Below are positions 52,984 through 60,265 of a stretch of DNA of 64,000 nt, piece after piece (position 1 is the first letter of the stretch; every line of letters begins with the position of its first letter). A program made the position numbers and the translations under genes. The DNA comes from Compostibacter hankyongensis (GTDB lineage Bacteria > Bacteroidota > Bacteroidia > Chitinophagales > Chitinophagaceae): assembly GCF_039541075.1 (NCBI RefSeq), contig NZ_BAABFN010000001.1:744001-808000 (forward strand), written 5' to 3'. Below the pieces are notes generated by a model, which was given only the letters and a program-made list of their open reading frames with translations, ran no database searches and was not told where the DNA came from.

Positions 52984-54687
52984 TTAAGCAGGCTCTGCGC
53001 TTCGTATATCGGTTATGTTTAGCTGGAGCGTCGTATAGCCGTTCCACTCGTTTTCCTCCAGGGTAAAACAGAGGTCGAAAGCCGCATTATCCCTGACAAG
53101 CGGATATTTACAGGCGAGATTGAACCCGATACCCTTCATCCGGATGCCGCTTTCATCCCGGACCTCCAGCCGGAGATGCGCCTCCTTTACGATACGGCTG
53201 TAGCCCGTGTCCCGGAGGTTCCGTACCATAAAAACAGGACGGTTGTTGTCGGGGCCAAAGGGTTCGAACTGGCTGAGGATACGATAAAAGCGGGGGGTGA
53301 TATCCTGCAGCTGTATTTCCGCATCGATCCTTATTTCGGGCACCAGCAGGGCCGGATCTATGCTGCCGGCTACTACGCTTTCGAAGCGCTGTCCGAAAGC
53401 AGCTACGTTTTCCGGCTTGAGGGTCATCCCCGCGGCGTAAGCATGGCCGCCGTAATTATCCAGCAGGTCGCGGCAGGCATGCAGCGCCTCGCAGATGTTG
53501 AACCCGCTGACCGAGCGGGCCGATCCCGCCACCTGTTCGCCCGAACGTGTCAATACAATGGTAGGGCGGTAATAGCTTTCCATCAGGCGCGAGGCCACGA
53601 TCCCCACCACTCCCTTATGCCAGTGCGGCTTAAAAAGCACGGTAGTGCTGCGTACAGGCTGTTCCGAGAGCAGCTCCAGGGCTTCCCGGGTAATGTCGGC
53701 ATCCGCTTCCTTTCGTTCGAGATTATCCCGGTGCAGCTGGGCGGCGTACTCCCTGGCGCGTTCCTGTTCCTGTTCGATGAAGAGCAGCACCGCCTTCCGG
53801 GCGTCGTCCATACGGCCGGCGGCATTTACCCGCGGGGCCACGGAGAATACGAGATCGCTGATATGCAGGGTCTTTTTTAACCCGCTTTGCTCGATCAGCG
53901 CCTTTAGGCCCGCGGAAGGCTGCTCATTGGCCTGCTTTAACCCGTAAAAAGCCAGCGCGCGGTTCTCCCCGGTCAGCGGCACGATATCGGCGGCAATGCT
54001 GGTGGCCACCAGGTCGAGATAGCGGAGCACCTGTTGCTCCGGGATATTTCTTTTTCCGGCCCAGGCCTGTATCAGCTTAAAGCCGATACCGCAGCCGCTC
54101 AGCTCCTTGTAGGGGTAGGGGCAGCCGGGTTGCTTGGGGTTGAGTATAGCCGTGGCAGGGGGAAGCGCGGCCCCCGGCAGATGGTGGTCGCAAACGATGA
54201 CGTCAATGCCCAGGGTCCGGGCGAAGGCAATTTTATCCACGGCCTTGATGCCGCAGTCCAGGCAGATCAGCAGGGTAACGCCGTTTTCCCCGGCATGCCG
54301 TATGCCCTCGGCGGAAAGACCGTATCCTTCGCGGTAACGGTGGGGGATATAAAAATCTATCGCCGGGCAAAACGGCAATAAAAAATCATAGACCACCGCT
54401 ACTGCGGTGGTGCCGTCTACATCATAATCGCCGTATACCAGTATCTTTTCTCCGCGGGAGACTGCCGTTTCAAGCCGCTGGACCGCCTTGTCCATATCTT
54501 TCATCAGCCAGGGATCGTGCAGCTCGGCGGGAGAAGGCCGGAAAAAACGGCGGGCGTCCTCAAAGGTGCCGATGCCCCGGTTCGCCAGCAGCCGGCACAG
54601 CACGGGGTGGATGCCCAGGGCATCGCCAAGCCGGCTGCATTGCTCGGCATCGCAGGATTGTATGGTCCATTTTTTATCCATCGCCAT
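52984..54687 (-). CDS. recJ: Single-stranded-DNA-specific exonuclease RecJ
   Basis: RecJ is the 5'-3' single-strand exonuclease of recombination and mismatch repair. Motifs of the DHH superfamily are in order: VYGDYDVDGTTA, LICLDCGIKA, VIVCDHHLPG, VAPRVNAAGRMDDARKA, and the DHHA1 motif NYGGHAYAAGMTL. The start at 54687 gives MAMDKKWTIQS and 567 residues, normal length; 52 further in-frame codons overlap the upstream gene and are rejected. It starts 4 bases after the polyprenyl synthase stop, suggesting co-transcription. Confidence 0.96.
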   Translation of the reverse strand: MAMDKKWTIQSCDAEQCSRLGDALGIHPVLCRLLANRGIGTFEDARRFFRPSPAELHDPWLMKDMDKAVQRLETAVSRGEKILVYGDYDVDGTTAVAVVYDFLLPFCPAIDFYIPHRYREGYGLSAEGIRHAGENGVTLLICLDCGIKAVDKIAFARTLGIDVIVCDHHLPGAALPPATAILNPKQPGCPYPYKELSGCGIGFKLIQAWAGKRNIPEQQVLRYLDLVATSIAADIVPLTGENRALAFYGLKQANEQPSAGLKALIEQSGLKKTLHISDLVFSVAPRVNAAGRMDDARKAVLLFIEQEQERAREYAAQLHRDNLERKEADADITREALELLSEQPVRSTTVLFKPHWHKGVVGIVASRLMESYYRPTIVLTRSGEQVAGSARSVSGFNICEALHACRDLLDNYGGHAYAAGMTLKPENVAAFGQRFESVVAGSIDPALLVPEIRIDAEIQLQDITPRFYRILSQFEPFGPDNNRPVFMVRNLRDTGYSRIVKEAHLRLEVRDESGIRMKGIGFNLACKYPLVRDNAAFDLCFTLEENEWNGYTTLQLNITDIRSAEPA

Positions 54688-54691
54688 ACCG

Positions 54692-55654
54692 CTAATAGCT
54701 CCTTTCGGTGGTAAAACGCACCAGCTTTTCCAGCCCGTCCCGGATAGGACCTTCGGGGAAGGTATGGAGGATGTCAAAAGCTTCCTGCCGGTACTGCAGC
54801 ATCTTTTCCTCGGCATACCGGATGCCGCCGGCCTGCACCACATGTTCGATCACCTCGTTTACCTTCTGCTTGTCCTGGTTCTGGTTTTTTATGATGTACA
54901 CCATTTTGTGGCGGACGGACCTGTCGGCATGGGCCAGGGTATAGATGAGCGGCAGGGTCAGCTTTTTTTCGCGTATATCTATGCCCGTAGGTTTGCCTAT
55001 CTTATTATTGCCATAATCGAAAAGATCGTCTTTTATCTGGAAGGCGATACCCACCTTTTCCCCGAAGCTGCGCATTTTTTCGGTGATGTCGGGGTCGCCG
55101 GAGGAAGACCATGCGCCGGCGGCGCAGGTAGCGGCCAGCAGGGACGCCGTTTTTCCGCGTATGATGTCAAAGTAGGCCTGTTCCCGTATGTTGAGCGTAC
55201 GCGCTTTCTCCATCTGCAGGAGCTCGCCTTCGCTCATCTCCTTGATGGCGGTGGATAATATCTTAAGTATCTGAAAATCATCATTCTCCAGGGATAATAA
55301 TAAACCTTTCGACAAGAGGTAGTCCCCAACCAGGACGGCTATCTTATTTTTCCACAGGGCGTTGATGGAAAAAAAGCCCCGCCGTTCCATAGAATCGTCT
55401 ACCACATCATCATGTACGAGGGTGGCGGTATGCAAGAGTTCCACAAGGGCCGCGGCGCGGTAAGTAGATTCCCCGATAGGGCCGTTCAGGCGGGCAGCCA
55501 AGAAAACGAACATGGGCCGGATCTGCTTGCCCTTGCGTTTTACGATATAGTGCATGATCCGGTCCAGCAGGGGCACATGGCTTCTGACGGCGTCGGTAAA
55601 CTTTGATTCAAATGTTTCTAATTCCTTCTTTATCAATAATTTGACTTCGTCCAT
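54692..55654 (-). CDS. Polyprenyl diphosphate synthase
   Basis: A trans-type isoprenyl diphosphate synthase, 320 residues. The first aspartate-rich motif is LVHDDVVDD and the second FQIKDDLFDYG; KGKQIRPMFVFLAARL and GDYLLSKGLLLS are also conserved. The small residues before the first motif (LLHTATLVHDD) allow long chains, so an octaprenyl-type synthase for menaquinone is most likely, which would fit the complex I quinone in this phylum. Exact chain length is inferred. Confidence 0.93.
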   Translation of the reverse strand: MDEVKLLIKKELETFESKFTDAVRSHVPLLDRIMHYIVKRKGKQIRPMFVFLAARLNGPIGESTYRAAALVELLHTATLVHDDVVDDSMERRGFFSINALWKNKIAVLVGDYLLSKGLLLSLENDDFQILKILSTAIKEMSEGELLQMEKARTLNIREQAYFDIIRGKTASLLAATCAAGAWSSSGDPDITEKMRSFGEKVGIAFQIKDDLFDYGNNKIGKPTGIDIREKKLTLPLIYTLAHADRSVRHKMVYIIKNQNQDKQKVNEVIEHVVQAGGIRYAEEKMLQYRQEAFDILHTFPEGPIRDGLEKLVRFTTERSY

Positions 55655-55746
55655 GCAGATGTGGGAATAAAGGTCCGGACTGATAGATATCGGCTACTAA
55701 GTTACCTTTTTCCGCCAGACCGTCTAAAAGTTTGAAAGCGGTGTTT

Positions 55747-55775
55747 TTTGTTTTAAAAAATTGGAACTATTTTTG
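55747..55775 (+). promoter_or_regulatory. Upstream promoter candidate TTTG-N17-TATTTTTG for ompA
   Basis: TTTG at 55747-55750 and TATTTTTG at 55768-55775; spacing slightly short. Would give a leader of about 140 bases before the OmpA gene. Confidence 0.5.
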
Positions 55776-55829
55776 TAATACTGCTAACAGGAAACCCTAT
55801 GTGCAATGGCGATGTCGTTGAAAAATAAA

Positions 55830-55861
55830 TTTGTATATTCATCTATCAATTTATATCTTTG
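55830..55861 (+). promoter_or_regulatory. Main promoter TTTG-N20-TATCTTTG for ompA
   Basis: TTTG at 55830-55833 and TATCTTTG at 55854-55861 with 20-base spacing, followed almost at once by a perfect hairpin. Predicted leader about 50 bases. Confidence 0.75.
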
Positions 55862-55868
55862 CTAACTG

Positions 55869-55891
55869 AAAATTATTGGAACAATAATTTT
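55869..55891 (+). other. 5' leader hairpin of the OmpA mRNA
   Basis: Perfect 10-pair AT-rich stem AAAATTATTG / CAATAATTTT with loop GAA, starting 7 bases after the -7 box. It would form the very 5' end of the transcript. Confidence 0.65.
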
Positions 55892-55918
55892 TTAAACCGT
55901 TATCTTAAATAACATATT

Positions 55919-57562
55919 ATGGCAAGCAAAAAGTACCTATTTCTGGCAGGCTTATTCAGCCTGTTGGTAACGTCTGGGGCGTTTGCGCAGGATTCTTCAT
56001 CCGGCAGCACCACCTCGACTACGCCTTCTGCGTATAAGGGAAGCAGTTATGATTACATGGATACTGCATACATCCCCGCCCGCAGAGCTGAAAAGCAGCG
56101 TAGTTTTCTGAACAATGAAAACCCCTATCCCGCCAAGCCGCGTGATATGATCGAATTGGGCGTGCATGGTGGTTATCATTTCATCATCGGCGACATGCCC
56201 GGCATCCCCGGTTTCGGTGGCGGTATTTCCGTGCGCAAGGCACTGGGTCATGTGTTCTCGCTGAGGGCTGAGTATACCGGTTCGTTTGATTACGGACAGG
56301 ATTACAAGCCTTATACCAGCTATCTCGGTAGCAAGGTAAGCGGCAATCCCTGGGCCAAGTTTGGCGGCGATCAGTTTGTTGCCAACTATAAGACTGCAAC
56401 CCATGCCCTGTCTCTGGACCTGGTAGCGACGCTGAACAACATCGGCTTCTACCGTCCGAATCCCAAAGTTGACTTCTATGCACTGGCCGGCTACACCATC
56501 ATGGCTGCCGACGTGGACGTAGATGCACGTGACCTGGATTACAGCGGCGTGGACTTTGGAGCTAAGAAGAGCGATATCCGGAAGCAGATCAAAGACATCC
56601 GCGGTTCTTTATACAAGAACTTCGATGAAAACGCTCCTTCCCAGGGTAACCGCGTTCCCATCGGCCGTATGAAGGACAACCAGCTGCTGCGTCATGGTCT
56701 TGATGCCGGCCTGGGTGTAGCCTTCCGCGTATCCAAGCGCTTTAACATCGCTGTTGAACAGAAGTTCACCTTCACCTTCGACGATTATCTGGACGGATTC
56801 AACACCGGTCAGTACGATGCCAGCAAGGACATCTTCTCTTATTCCAACGTTCGCCTGAACTTCAACCTGGGTAATGCTTCCAAGCGTACCGAGCCCCTGT
56901 ACTGGCTGAACCCCCTGGATTATGCCTACAACGAGCTGAACGAACCGCGTCATATGAAGATTCCGCCGCCCGTACTGCCTGATGCCGACGGTGACGGTGT
57001 AACCGACCAGTTCGACCAGGATCCCAATACCCCCTCCGGTGTACCGGTTGATGTACATGGTCGTCCGCTGGATACCGATGGTGACGGTGTACCCGACTAC
57101 AAAGACAAACAGCTCATCACCCCGACTTATTGCCAGCCGGTTGATGAAGACGGTGTCGGCAAGTGCCCGGATCCCGAATGCTGCAAGAACATGAAGGCCG
57201 CTTGTGACCTGGGTGTTCTGCCGAGCATCACCTTCAAGGGACGTTCTGTATCCATCTCCGATGATCAGCAGGCCCTGCTGGCCGATGTTGCCAACAGAAT
57301 GCGTCAGAGCCCCGATTGTAAGGTAGTAGTAACCGGCCACGCCGAAGCTTCCAAGGCCAGCGAGCAGCTCTCCTGGGATCGCGTGAATGCCGTGATCACT
57401 CACCTGACTGAAAAAGAAGGTATCTCCGGCGATCGCTTTATCTTCCAGTACAGCGGTGTACCGGGCGACAACCACACGGTTGACCTGCGCACTGCTTCCG
57501 ATGCCGATCAGGGTCCGAACACCGTTCCGCCCCCGCATCCGAACCTGCGGAGAAGCAAATAA
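55919..57562 (+). CDS. OmpA-family outer-membrane protein with TSP3 repeats
   Basis: A 547-residue envelope protein with signal peptide (MASKKYLFLAGLFSLLVTSGAFAQ), an N-terminal beta-barrel (about 75-330), thrombospondin type-3 calcium repeats (DADGDGVTDQFDQDPNTPSG and DTDGDGVPDYKDKQ, about 354-398) and a C-terminal OmpA peptidoglycan-binding domain (VVVTGHAEASKASEQLSWDR). A four-cysteine patch (CQP...KCPDPECCKN) sits between. Codon use is dominated by preferred codons, unlike most neighbours, which points to high expression, as do the strong promoter and terminator. The C-terminal tail is Pro-rich. Confidence 0.93.
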   Translation: MASKKYLFLAGLFSLLVTSGAFAQDSSSGSTTSTTPSAYKGSSYDYMDTAYIPARRAEKQRSFLNNENPYPAKPRDMIELGVHGGYHFIIGDMPGIPGFGGGISVRKALGHVFSLRAEYTGSFDYGQDYKPYTSYLGSKVSGNPWAKFGGDQFVANYKTATHALSLDLVATLNNIGFYRPNPKVDFYALAGYTIMAADVDVDARDLDYSGVDFGAKKSDIRKQIKDIRGSLYKNFDENAPSQGNRVPIGRMKDNQLLRHGLDAGLGVAFRVSKRFNIAVEQKFTFTFDDYLDGFNTGQYDASKDIFSYSNVRLNFNLGNASKRTEPLYWLNPLDYAYNELNEPRHMKIPPPVLPDADGDGVTDQFDQDPNTPSGVPVDVHGRPLDTDGDGVPDYKDKQLITPTYCQPVDEDGVGKCPDPECCKNMKAACDLGVLPSITFKGRSVSISDDQQALLADVANRMRQSPDCKVVVTGHAEASKASEQLSWDRVNAVITHLTEKEGISGDRFIFQYSGVPGDNHTVDLRTASDADQGPNTVPPPHPNLRRSK

Positions 57563-57594
57563 GTGAACAAGCCTTAAAAGGCTGAACAATACCG

Positions 57595-57631
57595 CAAACC
57601 CCCTTCGCCTGGCGAAGGGGGTTTGTTTTTT
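57595..57631 (+). terminator. Intrinsic terminator of the OmpA gene
   Basis: Arms CAAACCCCCTTCGCC / GGCGAAGGGGGTTTG followed by TTTTTT; a textbook rho-independent terminator 33 bases after the stop. Confidence 0.92.
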
Positions 57632-57636
57632 GCCTA

Positions 57637-57760
57637 CTCCCTCCTCCCTGAAGGGGGAACGGTAAGCCCCCTCCCCTAAAGGAGGAAAGGTGAAAGGTGA
57701 AAGGTAAAAGGTGAGAGGTAAGGGGTGAAAGGTGAAAGGGGTGAAGGGCATTTTTTGAGG
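57637..57760 (+). repeat. Dispersed purine-rich intergenic repeat, copy D
   Basis: Two CCCT-type palindromic words (CCCTCCTCCCTGAAGGGGG; CCCCTCCCCTAAAGGAGG) lead into the longest tract in the window, with about eight irregular units of AGGTGAAAGG/AGGTAAAAGG type up to about 57750. The gap 57563-58214 (652 bases) holds no gene. Confidence 0.8.
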
Positions 57761-57779
57761 TTTAAAGTTCACTGTCTAA

Positions 57780-57882
57780 GGTTCCCTTCCAGGCGGATCA
57801 ACTTTAGACGAGTGAAAGTCCGAGGTTCAAAGTCTAACGTGTAAGGTTTCATTCCGGGCACATCAACTTTAGACGTTAAATG
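57780..57882 (+). repeat. Tandem cores of the dispersed repeat
   Basis: Two versions of the core: CCCTTCCAGGCGGATCAACT-TTAGACG (57784-57810) and TTTCATTCCGGGCACATCAA-CTTTAGACGTTAAA (57847-57880), joined by GAAAGTCCGAGGTTCAAAGT-type words. The second core matches copy A at 2539-2572. Confidence 0.7.
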
Positions 57883-57928
57883 CGCAGCGTTCCCGGAGAC
57901 CGTTGAAAAGCTTTGCGAACGAGGTAAA
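57882..57928 (+). repeat. 47-nt hairpin repeat, copy 2
   Basis: Matches the element at 2617-2663 at about 41 of 47 positions: GCGCAGCGTTC, CGGAGACCG, AAAA, CTTTG, GAACGA, GTAAA are shared. The arms CGTTC/GAACG are kept, one inner pair is lost. Confidence 0.7.
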
Positions 57929-58214
57929 TCAGAAGCCTCAAACTACCCTTGTAACAGGTGAAAAGGCAAGAATGAAAGGTACGGCAAGGGCCTTGGTGGA
58001 TATTTACACACCCCGGATAAAGACGATCGGATCCATTTCCTGCATCTTCCGGCAGCTTCTTGAAGACGGGATAGACACCCTGATGGGGAAGCTTCTATGG
58101 CTGGCAGATGGCCGGAGAGCGGGGTCACGGGGTTATGCCGATGTATCTCCCACAGGGAAGCCGACGTACCCGTAGCCGGTTGAGCAGTCCGGTGTACATC
58201 GTCCGAAGTGATGT
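57929..58214. other. Gene-free remainder before kup
   Basis: No convincing gene: a 90-codon plus-strand frame (57903-58175) starts inside the repeat and has no family resemblance. No clear terminator for kup was found here. Confidence 0.4.
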
Positions 58215-60149
58215 CTACTCCTCCACCCTGCGGAGATGCAGGTTGGATACTGGGGCGACGATAAGCGGGAATTTTTCGACCGTCACATAGCTGGAGTCCA
58301 GCCCGAAACCCCGTTCTTCGGAAAGGCCGATCTTTTTCAGCAGGAAATAGGCTTTCATGATAAACCGTTCCTGCAGGGGCAGGTCGTTGTCGTGCGAAAG
58401 GAACTTTTCCATGACGATGAACCGGAAATCGCCCACCACATTGTTCTTGCTCAACGATTCATAACGGCTGGTGATGTTGACCTCCTTGTTGTTGACCATA
58501 TCCTCCACCACCTTGCGGAACATCAGGTTGATCCGCTGCTCCACGCGGAAACCCAGCCGGAATTCGACACGGATCACTTCATTGGGGATGATGGTATTTA
58601 CCACGTAATCGCAACGGTAGGGCTCGTCCAGCACGTCTACGTGGATCAGCCAGTAGATATCGGCCCGCTTGGGTTTTTTGTTAAAGATGGAATAGATCAC
58701 CTTGTGCTCGATCTCCTTGGGATCGTTGGCGCTGGTCATATACACGAGGTGCGTGGAGTACTTGGGAATACTGGTGTCGTTGCTCAGCTCCTGCAGCAGC
58801 GGCAGGTAATCGTCTATACGGACGAATTCCACATATCGGTTCCGGATCTTGCGCGACTTGTACCATACCCACATGGTCAGAAAAAGCAGACCCCCGAGGA
58901 GGATGGTGACGTATCCGCCGTGGGGAAACTTATCCAGGTTGGCGAAAAGAAAAGAAAATTCGATGGAAAGATATACGACGAGATAAAGGACCAGCCAGCC
59001 GGGCTTTACCCTTCTTATATACAGGTAATAAGCCAGCAGACAGGAGGTCATCAGCATGGTGATGGTGATGGAAAGCCCGTAGGCCGCTTCCATGTTCTTG
59101 GATTCCTGGAAGAAAAGCACGATGGCGCAGCATCCGACAAAAAGCATCAGGTTGATGCTGGGGATAAAAAGCTGCCCTTTTTCTTCGGTAGGATAATTGA
59201 TCTTCAGCTTGGGCCACAGGTTCAGCCGCATGGCTTCGCTGACCAGGGTAAAGGAGCCGGAGATAAGCGCCTGGCTGGCGATAATGGCAGCCATGGTCGC
59301 GATGGTGATCCCTGCGGGAACAAACCAGGAGGGCATGAGAGCAAAGAAAGGGTTCAGCTGGTCCGGCAATACCTTTCCGCGGTGCTGAAGAAGCCAGGCG
59401 CCCTGTCCCAGGTAGCTGAGGATCAGGCAGCATTTGACGAATATCCAGGATACGCGGATATTGTTTTTTCCGCAGTGACCAAGATCCGAATACAATGCCT
59501 CGGCACCGGTGGTACACAGAAATACGGCCCCGAGGATCAGGAAGCCCTTGGGGTAGGTGGCCAGCAGCTCAATAGCGTAATGCGGGCTAAAGGCCCGGAG
59601 AATGGACCAGTTATCCGCAAGGTGACTGAGCCCGAAAAAGGCCATCATCACAAACCAGAGCATCATAATAGGGCCGAAAAGACGACCGATGGACTTTGTG
59701 CCGAACTGCTGCATCATAAAAATACCGGCCATAATGACCAGCACCAGCCTGACGGTATAATGCGGCCCCAGGTTGAGGCCCTCGATGGCCGAGGTAACGG
59801 TGATGGGAGGGGTGATGAGCCCGTCGGCCAGCAGGGAAGCGCCTCCGATCATGCCAAACAGCACGGCCCATTTGGCATGACGGCGGACCAGGGCATAGAG
59901 CGAGAAGATGCCTCCTTCTCCTTTGTTATCTGCCTGAAGGGTCAGGATAACGTATTTGAGCGTGGTCTGCAGGGTCAGGGTCCAGATGATACAGGAAGCG
60001 CCGCCGATGACCAGCAGGTCTTCGATGGGCTTTCCACGGACAATGGCGCTGTAGGTATAAAGGGGAGAGGTGCCGATATCCCCGTACACGATACCCAATG
60101 CAACGATCAGGCCTGCAAGGGTAGCTTTGTTAAGGTTTTGACGACTCAC
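58215..60149 (-). CDS. kup: Kup-family potassium transporter
   Basis: Inner-membrane K+ uptake protein of the KUP/HAK/KT family. With the GTG start at 60149 the protein has 644 residues, close to the usual length. The signature GIVYGDIGTSPLYTYSAIV opens the first helix; NKGEGGIFSLYALVRRH and GASLLADGLITPPITVTSAI follow, with about twelve helices and a C-terminal cytoplasmic domain of about 200 residues. Longer in-frame readings reach back across a promoter element (60177-60184) and the ftsZ terminator, so they are rejected. Confidence 0.93.
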   Translation of the reverse strand: MSRQNLNKATLAGLIVALGIVYGDIGTSPLYTYSAIVRGKPIEDLLVIGGASCIIWTLTLQTTLKYVILTLQADNKGEGGIFSLYALVRRHAKWAVLFGMIGGASLLADGLITPPITVTSAIEGLNLGPHYTVRLVLVIMAGIFMMQQFGTKSIGRLFGPIMMLWFVMMAFFGLSHLADNWSILRAFSPHYAIELLATYPKGFLILGAVFLCTTGAEALYSDLGHCGKNNIRVSWIFVKCCLILSYLGQGAWLLQHRGKVLPDQLNPFFALMPSWFVPAGITIATMAAIIASQALISGSFTLVSEAMRLNLWPKLKINYPTEEKGQLFIPSINLMLFVGCCAIVLFFQESKNMEAAYGLSITITMLMTSCLLAYYLYIRRVKPGWLVLYLVVYLSIEFSFLFANLDKFPHGGYVTILLGGLLFLTMWVWYKSRKIRNRYVEFVRIDDYLPLLQELSNDTSIPKYSTHLVYMTSANDPKEIEHKVIYSIFNKKPKRADIYWLIHVDVLDEPYRCDYVVNTIIPNEVIRVEFRLGFRVEQRINLMFRKVVEDMVNNKEVNITSRYESLSKNNVVGDFRFIVMEKFLSHDNDLPLQERFIMKAYFLLKKIGLSEERGFGLDSSYVTVEKFPLIVAPVSNLHLRRVEE

Positions 60150-60176
60150 TTTCTGTGTGTGTGCAGATTTAAGGGT

Positions 60177-60184
60177 CAAAATTA
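60177..60184 (-). promoter_or_regulatory. -7 element TAATTTTG for kup
   Basis: Exact TAnnTTTG on the minus strand 28 bases before the GTG start of kup; it falls inside the longer reading frame and so argues against that start. Confidence 0.55.
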
Positions 60185-60208
60185 GGTTAATATTTGTTAA
60201 CGGAAGCC

Positions 60209-60234
60209 AAAAAGAGACCCCGCCGGAGGCGGGG
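60209..60234 (-). terminator. Terminator of the ftsZ transcript
   Basis: Stem CCCCGCC / GGCGGGG with loop of three; read on the minus strand it is followed by TCTCTTTTTGG. It lies 32 bases after the ftsZ stop. Confidence 0.8.
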
Positions 60235-60265
60235 CCTGACACAACTAAAAAACAATCAATCCTTC

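Noticed and set aside
52841..53047. 68-codon minus-strand frame across the htpG-recJ gap
   Set aside because: Partly overlaps the recJ 3' end in another frame; better explained as part of a structured intergenic element.
57683..57750. Tandem AGGTGAAAGG units as a possible CRISPR array
   Set aside because: Units are about 8-10 bases, irregular, with no spacers and no cas genes.
57903..58175. 90-codon plus-strand frame before kup
   Set aside because: Begins inside the 47-nt repeat, has no recognisable features, and no promoter or coupling supports it.
60150..60242. N-terminal extension of kup
   Set aside because: Runs through a -7 promoter element and the ftsZ terminator hairpin.
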